A stretch of 64,000 bases of DNA. It comes from Tersicoccus phoenicis (GTDB lineage Bacteria > Actinomycetota > Actinomycetes > Actinomycetales > Micrococcaceae). The notes under the pieces are model-generated. The model was given only the letters and a program-made list of their open reading frames with translations. It was not told the origin of the DNA and searched no databases. The stretch covers positions 22,333 to 86,332 of the forward strand of contig NZ_MRDE01000074.1 of the NCBI RefSeq assembly GCF_001968835.1. Reading direction: 5' to 3'. The translations under genes and the position numbers were made by a program. This document shows, piece by piece, positions 8,859-17,282 of the stretch (the first letter of the stretch is position 1; each line of letters opens with the position of its first letter).

Positions 8859-8861
8859 ACT
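8856..8861 (+). promoter_or_regulatory. Possible -10 box (TAGACT) for the TPR-like gene
   Basis: TAGACT overlaps the stop codon of the SRPBCC gene and lies 119 bases before the next start. A leader with an AAGGA ribosome site follows. Confidence 0.35.
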
Positions 8862-8979
8862 CGGGTGTCGACGTCGGCGGCCCTCGCACCACTCCGCGGG
8901 CCGCGGTCGACCACACGTGCATCAGGGGAGCGGTCCGCCCACGGGCGCCGAGGCCGAACGCGAAGGATGGAACACACAC

Positions 8980-10521
8980 ATGGCTGACGGCACAGGCGAC
9001 GACGAGCGACCCGGGCGTGGCCCTCGACGCGGACCTGGCGGGTCCGATCGGTCGGGCGCTTCCGGGGGACGGCGGGACGACCGGGCCGGTGGGGATCGGC
9101 CTCGTCGGCAGTGGGAAGATCGGCCGCGGCGGGATGATCGTTCCGGTAGTGACCGGCCTCGTCGGCAGTGGGAAGACCGACCCCGGCGCGATGACCGGGC
9201 CGGTAGTGACCGTCCGCGGCGCGATGGCCCTGCTGGTGGGGACCGTCCGCGGCGGCAGTGGGAAGATCGGCCGCGGCGCGATGACCGGGCTGGTGGCGAC
9301 CGGCCGCGCCGGGACGACCGTGCTGGCGGTGACCGGCCTCGTCGGCAGTGGGAAGACCGCCCTCGGCGCGATGACCGTGCCGGTAGTGACCGGCCCCGTC
9401 GGCAGTGGGAAGACCGCCCTCGGCGCGATGACCGTGCGGGTGGGGACCGGCCCCGTCGGGACGACCGGGCTGGCAGTGAGCAGCAGGCTCCGCGTCATGA
9501 CCTGCGGCGATCCAACCAGCCGGACCGGGCGAAGTCGCCCGACATCGACCCGGACGTCACCGGCAGCGAACTGGACAAGGTGGTCCGCGCCCAGCTGCGA
9601 ACGCTCGAGTCGACCAATGCGGAGTGGGTCGCCAAGCACCTCGTGATGGCCGGCCGGTATCTCGACGTCGACCCCGCACTGGCGTTCGCGCACGCCCTGG
9701 CGGCAAGCCGGCGCGGCGGCCGGATCGCCGCGGTCCGGGAGGCCGTCGGCATCACCGCCTACGAGGCCGGTGACTTCGCGGAGGCGCTGCGTGAGTTGCG
9801 CACGTTCCGTCGGATCAGCGGCTCGAACGAGCACCTCGCGCTGATGGCCGACTGCGAACGTGGCCTCGGCCGGCCGGAGAAGGCGATCGAGTTGGCCGGG
9901 AGCGTGGACGTGGGCTCGTTCGACGCTGCCACCCGGGTGGAGGTCGCCATGGTCGTCTCCGGCGCGTACGCCGATCTCGGTCGGTCGGAGGAAGCACTGG
10001 CCACGCTGGAGATCCCGCAACTGGACATCAACCGCGCCTTCTCGTTCAGTCCCCGGCTCTTCCTGGCCTATGCCGATGCGCTCGACGCCGTCGGACGGAC
10101 CGGGGAGTCCGAGCGCTGGCGCCTGCAGTCCGAGCGGGCCGAGCAGGCGCTCGGTGTCGGCGATTTCGCCGAGCCCGACATCATCGATCTGGGTGAGGAC
10201 GAGCCGGAGGAGAGACCCCGTCGCGACCGGTACGACGGCGACCGGAGGGACGTCGAGTCCGGGCCGGGTGGCGACTCCGCGGACAGCGGGCCCGGCGGCG
10301 ATGCCGATGCGTCGGACACCGACGCGCCCGACGCCGCTGCCGACTTCGAGGACACCGGCGGCGATTCCGAAGACAGCGCGCCCGACGCCGAGCCCGACTC
10401 CGAGGACAGCGATCCCGGTGCCGAAAACGCGGCCGGCGTCGGTGACCCGGACAGCTCGGCCAACGACGCACCGACCGACCAGGGCAACGGGCCTGACCGG
10501 GATGCGGGGCCAATGGCGTGA
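8980..10521 (+). CDS. TPR-like protein with Arg/Asp-rich repeat N-terminus and acidic C-terminus
   Basis: A 513-residue protein in three parts. Residues about 28-170 are tandem copies of an 18-residue unit around DRPRRQWEDRPRRDD and half-units DRPRRDDRAG, with almost no hydrophobic residues. Residues about 195-390 are helical and TPR-like (LAFAHALAASRRGGRIAAVR, then YEAGDFAEALRELRTFR). The tail is Asp/Glu/Ser/Pro-rich. Actinobacteria often carry such a tetratricopeptide-like gene directly upstream of the HAD phosphatase gene found here; its GTGA overlap shows coupling. Function is unknown. The repeat tail resembles RNA-binding disordered tails. Confidence 0.8.
   Translation: MADGTGDDERPGRGPRRGPGGSDRSGASGGRRDDRAGGDRPRRQWEDRPRRDDRSGSDRPRRQWEDRPRRDDRAGSDRPRRDGPAGGDRPRRQWEDRPRRDDRAGGDRPRRDDRAGGDRPRRQWEDRPRRDDRAGSDRPRRQWEDRPRRDDRAGGDRPRRDDRAGSEQQAPRHDLRRSNQPDRAKSPDIDPDVTGSELDKVVRAQLRTLESTNAEWVAKHLVMAGRYLDVDPALAFAHALAASRRGGRIAAVREAVGITAYEAGDFAEALRELRTFRRISGSNEHLALMADCERGLGRPEKAIELAGSVDVGSFDAATRVEVAMVVSGAYADLGRSEEALATLEIPQLDINRAFSFSPRLFLAYADALDAVGRTGESERWRLQSERAEQALGVGDFAEPDIIDLGEDEPEERPRRDRYDGDRRDVESGPGGDSADSGPGGDADASDTDAPDAAADFEDTGGDSEDSAPDAEPDSEDSDPGAENAAGVGDPDSSANDAPTDQGNGPDRDAGPMA
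9066..9480 (+). repeat. In-frame tandem repeats (54-base unit, 27-base half-unit)
   Basis: Repeated GACCGGCCTCGTCGGCAGTG and GAAGACCGCCCTCGGCGCG-like blocks encode DRPRRQWEDRPRRDD units. Copies differ by a few bases, and full units alternate with 9-residue half-units. Such an array is prone to length change by slippage. Confidence 0.85.
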
Positions 10522-11504
10522 GCGGTGACCGCAGCGGTCGGCTGATCGACCGGTTCGACGGGGTGCTGTGCGACCTGGACGGCGTCGTCTACGCCGGTCC
10601 GAACGCCCTCCCGCACGCCGTCGAATCCCTCACCCGGCTCGTCGAGGAGGGCGTGGCGGTCGGATACGTCACCAACAATGCCTCCCGCTCGCCGGACGAT
10701 GTCGCCGCTCACCTGACCGACCTGGGCGCACCGGCCAGCGAGCGCACCGTCGTCACCTCCGCACAGGCCGGTGCGCGCTTGCTGGCGGAGAAGCTCGCGC
10801 CGGGGGACATCGTGCTGATCACCGGCAGCGACTACCTGGCCGAGGAGGTGCGGCGGGTCGGACTGGTGCCCGTGACCTCGGCCACGGACCGACCCAGCGC
10901 CGTGATCCAGGGTTTCGACCCGCAGGTCGGGTGGACCCAGCTCGCCGAAGCCGCCTACGCCGTCAACGCCGGGGCACTGTGGGTGGCCACCAACACCGAT
11001 CTGACCATCCCGCGCGACCGCGGCATCGCGCCCGGCAACGGGACTCTCGTCGCCGCCGTCCGGGCCGCCGTGCACGTCGACCCCCTGGTGGCCGGAAAGC
11101 CCGAGGCGCCGCTGTTCCGGGCGGCGGCGGCCGAACTCGAGATCTCGGCACCGCTGGTCGTCGGCGACCGGCTGGACACCGACATCCTCGGCGGCAACAA
11201 CGCCGACCTCACCACGGCCCTGGTCCTGACCGGGGTCGACTCCGCGACGACCGCCATCGCCGCCGTCCCCGGTCAGCGGCCCGACCTGCTGCTGGCAGAC
11301 CTGCGCGACCTGTTCGGACCCGTGGCCGAGGCGACGCCCGACGACGGCGGGTTCCGGTGCGGGTCCGCTCGGGCCCGCGTGGACGGTGACGCCGTGCTGG
11401 TCGACGGCGACGACGATGATCTCGACGCCTGGCGCGCCGCCTGTGCGGCCTGGTGGGCGGCGCACCCGCAGGACGCCGCGACGCCCGACCTGCGGTTCGG
11501 TTGA
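10518..11504 (+). CDS. HAD-superfamily IIA hydrolase (NagD/PGP-like)
   Basis: A 328-residue HAD phosphatase. Motif I is VLCDLDGVVYAG, motif II YVTNNASRSP, then AGKPEAPLFRAA carrying the motif III lysine, and motif IV VVGDRLDTDILGG. The last 80 residues, beyond the fold, are a small acidic extension. IIA members dephosphorylate phosphoglycolate, glycerol phosphate or nucleotides; the substrate is not visible. GTG 10518 overlaps the TGA of the preceding TPR-like gene. Confidence 0.9.
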   Translation: MSGDRSGRLIDRFDGVLCDLDGVVYAGPNALPHAVESLTRLVEEGVAVGYVTNNASRSPDDVAAHLTDLGAPASERTVVTSAQAGARLLAEKLAPGDIVLITGSDYLAEEVRRVGLVPVTSATDRPSAVIQGFDPQVGWTQLAEAAYAVNAGALWVATNTDLTIPRDRGIAPGNGTLVAAVRAAVHVDPLVAGKPEAPLFRAAAAELEISAPLVVGDRLDTDILGGNNADLTTALVLTGVDSATTAIAAVPGQRPDLLLADLRDLFGPVAEATPDDGGFRCGSARARVDGDAVLVDGDDDDLDAWRAACAAWWAAHPQDAATPDLRFG

Positions 11505-11574
11505 CCCAGCGGTTCGGTTGACCCACCGGGCCGGCCCGCGCGCTCGGTCCGCACCACGCCGGGCTGATGACCGG

Positions 11575-11607
11575 GGTGGCCGGGCCTCCCCAGTAGGCCC
11601 GACCACC
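11575..11607 (+). terminator. Hairpin after the HAD phosphatase gene
   Basis: GGTGGCCGGGCC pairs with GGCCCGACCACC across a 9-base loop, 11 of 12 pairs. There is no strong T-run, as usual at this GC content. Confidence 0.5.
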
Positions 11608-11815
11608 CGCTTGCCACTCTAGGGAGGGCGCGTTCGCGATTTCAATGCCTCCCGTCCGTTTGACCTGCGGCGATCAGCGGCGCTAAAAACCGGACGCCAG
11701 ACCGGACGCCGTGCCGACTGGTGTGGCGACGTGCTGTGGCGACGCCCTGTGCCGAGGTGACGCGCCGAGTCGCCGCGTGAGTTGCTGGCCCGTGGGAGCT
11801 GGTCTACGTTTCATC

Positions 11816-11833
11816 TCATCAACGTGCTGATGA
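11816..11833 (+). promoter_or_regulatory. Small palindrome upstream of the sugar-binding protein gene
   Basis: TCATCA and TGATGA flank a 6-base spacer, ending 50 bases before the ATG at 11884. The site could be an operator for a carbohydrate regulator. No regulator gene lies next to it. Confidence 0.3.
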
Positions 11834-11883
11834 TTTTGCGCACTCGCTCCGGCGGTCTGCCGCCCGAACATCGGAGGACAAGG

Positions 11884-13260
11884 ATGTCGTTCCCCGTCCG
11901 GCCCGCCTCGGCCGTACTGCTGGTGTCCGCTCTCGCCCTGACCGCCTGCGGTGGTGGCGGTGGCCAGTCCGGCGGGAACGCCGCGGACACGCCCTCGTTC
12001 GGAGCGAGCGCCTCGGGCACCCTGAACGCCTGGGCCTTCGACAACGCCGACGACGTCGGCAAGGCCCGGCTGGCCTACGCCCAGAGCCAGCTGAACGGCG
12101 TCCAGGTCAAGCTGGACCAGACGTCGTTCGACTCCCAGAAGTTCACCACCCGCGCCGCCTCCGGCGACCTGCCCGACGTCGTGCAGATGGATCGTGCGCT
12201 GGTCGGCACCTACGCCGCGCAGGGCCTGATCAAGCCGCTGGACCAGTGCTACGCCGCGCAGAACGTGGACGCGTCGAAGCAGTTCTACCCGGCCGTCACC
12301 GACTCGGTGACGTACAAGAACCAGCTGTGGGCGGTGCCGCAGTTCTACCAGCCCGCCGCCATCATCACGAACACCCGGGTGATGGACGCGGCGGGTGTGA
12401 AGGCCGACCAGATCGACACCTCCAAGCCCGACCAGCTCGTGGCCGCGGCGAAGAAGATGTACCAGGCCAGCGGGGGCAAACCGACCCGGCTCGGTTTCGA
12501 CCCGGTCGCCACCGGGCAGCCCGAGCTGTGGCTGATCGCCGGCGGCGGCAGGCTGATGGACGACACCGGTAAACCGGCCCTGGACGACCCGATGAACGTC
12601 ACCGCCGTCGAGACCCTGAAGAAGATCTCCGACGCCCAGGGCGGTCACGCGAAGATCAAGAGCTTCTCCGACTCGTTCGACACCTTCGGCAAGAACAACC
12701 AGTTCGTCAAGGACCAGGTGGGCGCGCAGGCCAACGCCCAGTGGTACCTGAACGTGCTGTCCCCGTACGTGGCGCAGGAGAAGATCTCGGCGGTGCCGTT
12801 CAAGGGCAGCGACGGTCAGCCCGTCACCTACGCCGGCGGCAGCGCCTTCGTCATCCCCGCCACCGCGAAGAACCCGGACGCCGCGTGCGCGTGGGCCCTC
12901 AGCCTGGTCACCCAGCAGGCGTGGGACGCCGCCGCGAAGGCCCGGTCCGAGACGCTCGCCAAGACGCCCGGCGCGATCAACACCGGCTTGTTCACCGGTT
13001 CCCCGGCCGCGGACACGGCGATCCGGCAGAAGTACGTCAAGCCCAGCGGCAACACCGGGTTCGACCAGGCGATCAGCACCTACTACGACGTCGTCGACAA
13101 GGGCAGGTCGATCGGCGTCTCACCCGCCGGCGAGGCGATCAAGAACGAGCTGAAGAACGCCATCACCTCGGCGCTGCTCGGGCAGAAGTCCGCGCAGCAG
13201 GCCCTCGCCGACGCCCAGGCCGCCGCGATGCGTTCCTACAACCAGGACGCGCAGGGCTGA
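11884..13260 (+). CDS. Sugar ABC transporter substrate-binding lipoprotein
   Basis: A 458-residue family 1 solute-binding protein. The signal peptide ends in the lipobox LTAC at about residues 17-20, followed by a Gly/Ser linker. The body shows RAASGDLPDVVQMDR and YKNQLWAVPQFYQPAAI, typical of sugar-binding proteins (UgpB/MalE type). It would capture a sugar outside the membrane for the two permeases encoded at 13397-15366. GGAGGA lies just upstream of the ATG. Unusually, it converges on the permease genes. No ATPase gene is in the window, so a shared MsmK-type ATPase is likely. Confidence 0.9.
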   Translation: MSFPVRPASAVLLVSALALTACGGGGGQSGGNAADTPSFGASASGTLNAWAFDNADDVGKARLAYAQSQLNGVQVKLDQTSFDSQKFTTRAASGDLPDVVQMDRALVGTYAAQGLIKPLDQCYAAQNVDASKQFYPAVTDSVTYKNQLWAVPQFYQPAAIITNTRVMDAAGVKADQIDTSKPDQLVAAAKKMYQASGGKPTRLGFDPVATGQPELWLIAGGGRLMDDTGKPALDDPMNVTAVETLKKISDAQGGHAKIKSFSDSFDTFGKNNQFVKDQVGAQANAQWYLNVLSPYVAQEKISAVPFKGSDGQPVTYAGGSAFVIPATAKNPDAACAWALSLVTQQAWDAAAKARSETLAKTPGAINTGLFTGSPAADTAIRQKYVKPSGNTGFDQAISTYYDVVDKGRSIGVSPAGEAIKNELKNAITSALLGQKSAQQALADAQAAAMRSYNQDAQG

Positions 13261-13330
13261 CCAGTAGATCGACGCTCGACACGACGGCACCGGGCCGGAC
13301 GGCTGGCAAGGGTCGGTGAGTCAGCGGGTC

Positions 13331-13371
13331 CCGCCCGAAGGATGTGCTCGAAGAGCCCGGAGTTCGGGCGG
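13331..13371. terminator. Hairpin between convergent ABC-transporter genes
   Basis: CCGCCCGAA pairs with TTCGGGCGG across a 23-base loop. It lies between the two stop codons and could work in both directions. Confidence 0.4.
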
Positions 13372-13396
13372 AACCTGCTAACTCAGGCGGGAGGGC

Positions 13397-14416
13397 TCAG
13401 CCCTTCCGGCCCTGGGTGGCCACACCTTCGATGAAGTAGCGCTGCGCGAACGAGAACAACAGCAGCATCGGCACGGTGACCACCAGCGCCGCCACCATGA
13501 CGAACTGGTAGTCGCCGTGGCCGCCGTTGGTCGGGGAGTACATCGTCATCGCCCGGGCGATGCCCAGCGGCACCGTGTACCCCTCGGCGGTGCCCGCGTT
13601 GAGGTAGATCAGCGCGGCCTGCAGGTTGTTCCAGCTGGCCTGGAACTCGAAGATGAAGATGATCACCAGCGACGGGATCGACAGCGGCAGCGCGATCCGG
13701 CGGAACATGCCGACGTAACTCGCGCCGTCGATCCTCGCGGCCTCGAACAGGTCCCGCGGCAGGCCGAGGAAGAACTGGCGCTGCAGGAAGATGTAGAACG
13801 CCGACCCGAACAGGTTCATGCCGAACAACGGGATCCAGGTGCCCAGCACCCCGAGGTTCTTCCAGATCAGGTACTGCGGCACCATGGTGACGGCGCCGGG
13901 CAGCATCATGGTCGCCAGGACCAGCCCGAACAGCAGGTTCCGGCCGGGGAAGCGGAAGTAGGCGAAGCCGAAGGCGACGACGGCGCTGGAGATGGTGACC
14001 AGGCCCGCCGCGAGCACCGCGATCAGCACGCTGTTGAGCAGCCAGCTGAGCAGGGGCAGTTGCTGCCACACCTGCACGTAGTTCTCCGGGGTGAACGTCT
14101 GAGGGATCAGGCGGTTGTCGAACACCTCCCCGCGCGGCTTCAGGCTCGCCGCGAGCAGCCACACCAGCGGGTAGAGGAACAGGGCGCTGAACGCCGCGAG
14201 CAGCACCCACAGGAGGACGGTGGCCGGTCGGACGCGGCGCCGTTCCCGGGTTCGGTCGGGCCGCTCGACCGGCGCTCCGCCCGGTGCCGCGACGAGCACG
14301 GAGGAGGGTACGTGTCCGCCGGTGCCGACTCCGGCGTCGGTCGTCGCCGTCGTGCCGCCGACGACGGCTCCGGAGGCGACACGCTGCTGCCGCCGGGATT
14401 CTGTCCGCTCGCTCAC
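13397..14416 (-). CDS. Carbohydrate ABC transporter permease (MalG-type)
   Basis: A 339-residue inner-membrane permease. A disordered N-terminus of about 75 residues is followed by six membrane helices. The EAA loop reads EAARIDGASYVGMFRRIALP, the contact site for the ATPase. The MalG-type C-terminus ends YFIEGVATQGRKG. The GTG start overlaps the stop of the upstream permease gene by 4 bases. It works with the second permease and, presumably, the binding protein encoded convergently. Confidence 0.93.
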   Translation of the reverse strand: MSERTESRRQQRVASGAVVGGTTATTDAGVGTGGHVPSSVLVAAPGGAPVERPDRTRERRRVRPATVLLWVLLAAFSALFLYPLVWLLAASLKPRGEVFDNRLIPQTFTPENYVQVWQQLPLLSWLLNSVLIAVLAAGLVTISSAVVAFGFAYFRFPGRNLLFGLVLATMMLPGAVTMVPQYLIWKNLGVLGTWIPLFGMNLFGSAFYIFLQRQFFLGLPRDLFEAARIDGASYVGMFRRIALPLSIPSLVIIFIFEFQASWNNLQAALIYLNAGTAEGYTVPLGIARAMTMYSPTNGGHGDYQFVMVAALVVTVPMLLLFSFAQRYFIEGVATQGRKG

Positions 14417-15366
14417 TGTGCGCCTCCCTCGTAGTAGACCCAGCGTTTCGCGAGCCGGGTCTGGATCAGGCTGATCAGCATGATGATGACGAACAGCAGC
14501 CACGCCATCGCCGAGGCGAAGCCGAAGTTGAAGTCCCGGAACGCCTGCTGGAACAGGTAGATGGCGTAGAACAGGGACGCCTCGGGGGACGCGTTCGACT
14601 GGTCCCGCCAGAACAGCAGGTAGGCCGAGTCGAACACCTGCAGCGCCGCGATGGTCAGGACGATGACGTTGAAGAAGATGGTGGGGGAGATCATCGGCAC
14701 GGTGATGGCGAAGAACCGCCGTACCGGGCCGGCGCCGTCCAGCTCGGCGGCCTCGTACAGGTCCGTCGGCACGGCCTTCAGCGCCGCCAGGAAGATCACC
14801 ATGGTGCCCGAGACGCCCCACAGCGTCATCAACACGATCGAGGGCTTGACCCACGTCGGGTCCACCAGCCACTGCGGACCCGGGATGCCGAACACGCCGA
14901 GCGCCTGGTTGATCGCCCCCGTGTTGCCGTTGAGCAGCAGCAGGAACACCGACGCCGTCGCGACCGCCGGCGTCATCTTCGGCAGGTAGAACACCGACCG
15001 GAAGAACCCGGCGCCGCGGCCGACCCGGGACAGCACCAGGGCCAGCAGGAGGGCGAAGCAGATCTCCAGCGGCACCGCCATGATCGCGTAGTACAGGGTG
15101 TTCGCCAGCGACGTGGCGACCTTCGGGTCGGCGAAGAGCAGTTCGTAGTTGCGGGTGCCGACCGGGCGCGCGATGTTCGTGGCCAGGTTGTAGCGGCTGA
15201 ACGAGATCACGAGGCTGTACGCCATCGCCCCGACGGTGAAGACGAGGAAGCCGACGATCCACGGCGAGATGAACAGGTAACCGGCGATCGCCTCGCGGCG
15301 CCGCAGCCGGGACATCCGAGGACGCTCGCCCGTCCGCGACCGCGTCGTCAGCGAAGTAGCGTTCAT
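14413..15366 (-). CDS. Carbohydrate ABC transporter permease (MalF/UgpA-type)
   Basis: A 317-residue permease with six membrane helices starting at GYLFISPWIVGFLVF. The EAA loop is EAAELDGAGPVRRFFAITVP. It pairs with the downstream MalG-type permease, to which it is translationally coupled. The ATG at 15366 has no clear ribosome site; an in-frame ATG at 15315 would remove the basic first 17 residues. Confidence 0.92.
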   Translation of the reverse strand: MNATSLTTRSRTGERPRMSRLRRREAIAGYLFISPWIVGFLVFTVGAMAYSLVISFSRYNLATNIARPVGTRNYELLFADPKVATSLANTLYYAIMAVPLEICFALLLALVLSRVGRGAGFFRSVFYLPKMTPAVATASVFLLLLNGNTGAINQALGVFGIPGPQWLVDPTWVKPSIVLMTLWGVSGTMVIFLAALKAVPTDLYEAAELDGAGPVRRFFAITVPMISPTIFFNVIVLTIAALQVFDSAYLLFWRDQSNASPEASLFYAIYLFQQAFRDFNFGFASAMAWLLFVIIMLISLIQTRLAKRWVYYEGGAQ

Positions 15367-15443
15367 GTCGTGAAGCGTACTTACTGACGACGGCGCCGTC
15401 ACGCCGGGCGCGACGCCGCGCGGATCGTCGTCGTCGTTCGCCG

Positions 15444-16202
15444 TCAGAACACGACGTCGATGTCGGGAAGGCGCTCGAACGCGGGCCGGGCGAACAGGAA
15501 GCCCTGCATGTACCGGATCCCGAGGTCGCGCAGCGTCCGTGCCTCCGCCGCCGTCTCGATGCCCTCGGCGATCAGCAGCGTGCCGAGCTCCTCGCACAGG
15601 CCGAGCACGGCCCGGACCACCGCTCGCCGCCGTGGGTCGGTGTCGATGCCGCGGATCAGGTCCATGTCCAGCTTCACCATGTCGGTGGCGAAGCGGGCGA
15701 ACAGGTCCAGCCCGGAGTGCCCGGCGCCGAAGTCGTCGACGGCCACGGCGAACCCGAAGTCGCGGTAGGTGCTGATGATCGCCTCGATGTGATCGGGCGA
15801 GACCATCTGCTCGTTCTCGGTGAATTCGAAGATCAGCCGGTCGAGCGGGAAGGCGTGTTCCGCGGCCGTGCGCAGGGTCAGCTGGATGCACGCCGTGGGG
15901 GAGTACACGGCGTTGGGCAGGAAGTTGATGGACAGCCGGGCGCCCGTGTCGGCGATCCCCGCGGCCATCGCCGTGCGGATCGCCGTCACCCGGCAGGCCT
16001 GGTCGAAGCCGTAACGGTTGCCGTCGGTCACCTGGCCCAGGACCGTCATCGCCCCCTGGCCCTCGGGTCCGCGCACCAGCGCCTCGTAGGCGAATGGAGC
16101 GGACGTGACGACGTCGACGATCGGCTGGAACGCCATGGAGAAGGCGATGTCCGACGCGTCGCCGCTCCGGCATCCGCCGCATGCACCTCGGGAGCCACTC
16201 AC
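15444..16202 (-). CDS. EAL-domain cyclic-di-GMP phosphodiesterase
   Basis: A 252-residue stand-alone EAL protein. Catalytic motifs look complete: YEALVRGP, the Asn of INFLPN, EFTENE, DDFGAGHSG, KLDMDLI, AEGIET and the end motif GFLFARP. It should hydrolyse c-di-GMP to pGpG. The N-terminus has a short CGGC segment before the fold, perhaps metal- or redox-sensing. GTG 16202 is chosen because the fold begins shortly after it; the ribosome site is weak. Confidence 0.88.
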   Translation of the reverse strand: MSGSRGACGGCRSGDASDIAFSMAFQPIVDVVTSAPFAYEALVRGPEGQGAMTVLGQVTDGNRYGFDQACRVTAIRTAMAAGIADTGARLSINFLPNAVYSPTACIQLTLRTAAEHAFPLDRLIFEFTENEQMVSPDHIEAIISTYRDFGFAVAVDDFGAGHSGLDLFARFATDMVKLDMDLIRGIDTDPRRRAVVRAVLGLCEELGTLLIAEGIETAAEARTLRDLGIRYMQGFLFARPAFERLPDIDVVF

Positions 16203-16262
16203 CCGGTGAGAATAGCGGTCCAGGTCGGCGCACGCCCGGCGCCGCGCGGAACGCGGGCCTTC

Positions 16263-16268
16263 TAGACT
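16263..16268 (+). promoter_or_regulatory. -10 box (TAGACT) of a leaderless transcript
   Basis: TAGACT, then 7 bases, then GTG 16276, with no ribosome site. It probably drives the short protein gene, tlyA and genes beyond. Confidence 0.5.
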
Positions 16269-16275
16269 GGCGAGC

Positions 16276-16494
16276 GTGAACGAGCGCGACGAGAGTGATC
16301 GGGACGGCTGGCCCGACCTACCGGAGGTGGACGACCCGGCGATCCGGGACGACGCCGTCCGCGGCATCCTCGAGCGGCTCGACGACGTCCGCACCGGCGC
16401 CGCAGAGGACCCCGCCGACCTCTACCAGGGCCTGCACGCCGCGCTCACCGCCGAACTCGATGCCCCCGAGGGCCCGCGCCCGTCCCCCTCGTGA
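16276..16494 (+). CDS. Short acidic protein upstream of tlyA
   Basis: A 72-residue acidic helical protein (RGILERLDDVRTGAA and LYQGLHAALTAELD). Similar short unnamed proteins precede tlyA in many Actinobacteria. It is coupled to tlyA by a GTGA overlap and appears translated from a leaderless message. Function unknown. Confidence 0.75.
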   Translation: MNERDESDRDGWPDLPEVDDPAIRDDAVRGILERLDDVRTGAAEDPADLYQGLHAALTAELDAPEGPRPSPS

Positions 16495-17258
16495 ACCGGC
16501 TCGTGAACCGCGGCCTCCTGAACCGGCTCGACGTCGAGCTGGTCGCCCGTGGCCTGGCCCGTTCCCGGACCCACGCCGCCGGCCTGGTCCGTGCGGGCCG
16601 GGTCACCGTCAACGGGACACCCGCGAGGAAACCCTCCGCCGGGATCGGTGCGGGCGACGACGTGACCGTCAGCGCCACCGCGGAGGAGTACGTCAGCCGG
16701 GCCGGGCGCAAGCTCGCCGGCGCGCTGCGCGCCTTCCCCGACGTGCAGGTCCGGGGCCGGCGCTGCCTGGACGCCGGTGCCTCCACCGGCGGCTTCACCG
16801 ACGTGCTGCTGCGGGCCGGCGCCCGGGAGGTGGCCGCCGTCGACGTCGGGCACGGCCAGCTGGTGCCGCAGTTGCGCGCCGACCCCCGGGTGCGCGTCGT
16901 CGAGGGCCTGAACATCCGCCGGCTCACGCCCGAGGACATCGGGGGCCCGGTGGAGCTGACCGTGGCCGACCTGTCCTTCATCTCGCTGCGCCTGGTCGTC
17001 GAGCCGCTCGCGGCCGCCACCGGGCCGGGCGGGGACCTGTTGCTCATGGTCAAACCGCAGTTCGAGGTGGGCCGGTCCCGGCTCGGCAAGGGCGGCGTCG
17101 TCGTCTCGGCCACGGACCGACGGGAGGCGGTCGACGGCGTCGCCGCCGCCGCGCGGGACGCCGGACTCACCCTCCGCGGCGAGGCGACCAGCCCGCTGCC
17201 CGGCCAGGACGGCAACGTCGAGTTCTTCCTCTGGCTCGGCGCCCGCGCCGGCGCCTGA
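16491..17258 (+). CDS. tlyA: TlyA-family 16S/23S rRNA cytidine-2'-O-methyltransferase
   Basis: A 255-residue protein with an N-terminal S4 RNA-binding domain (about residues 5-65; RSRTHAAGLVRAGRVTVNG) and a FtsJ-type methyltransferase domain. The SAM-binding motif is CLDAGASTGGFTDVLL. The conserved LMVKPQFEVGR carries the catalytic lysine. The family methylates rRNA at the subunit interface and determines capreomycin sensitivity. It starts the conserved tlyA-nadK-recN run. Confidence 0.95.
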   Translation: MNRLVNRGLLNRLDVELVARGLARSRTHAAGLVRAGRVTVNGTPARKPSAGIGAGDDVTVSATAEEYVSRAGRKLAGALRAFPDVQVRGRRCLDAGASTGGFTDVLLRAGAREVAAVDVGHGQLVPQLRADPRVRVVEGLNIRRLTPEDIGGPVELTVADLSFISLRLVVEPLAAATGPGGDLLLMVKPQFEVGRSRLGKGGVVVSATDRREAVDGVAAAARDAGLTLRGEATSPLPGQDGNVEFFLWLGARAGA

Positions 17259-17270
17259 GGCGGCTGCGCC

Positions 17271-17276
17271 TACCAT
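17271..17276 (+). promoter_or_regulatory. -10 box (TACCAT) of a leaderless nadK transcript
   Basis: TACCAT, 6 bases, then ATG 17283; no ribosome site is visible. Confidence 0.4.
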
Positions 17277-17282
17277 CGGAAC

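Larger units (their letters stand above)
11505..11883. other. Non-coding gap of 379 bases before the sugar-binding protein gene
   Basis: It contains a short tandem repeat of GCGGTTCGGTTGACCCA at the HAD gene end, a terminator-like hairpin, and a small palindrome 50 bases before the next start. No gene is seen on either strand. Confidence 0.6.

Noticed and set aside
8621..9646. Long open frame with repeated GSGKT-like blocks
   Set aside because: It is the off-frame reading of the Arg-rich repeat array of the TPR-like gene. The Walker-like GSGKT strings are an artefact of the repeat.
11505..11883. Possible tRNA at the hairpin near 11575
   Set aside because: Only one stem forms; no D, anticodon or T arm and no CCA-compatible acceptor pairing.
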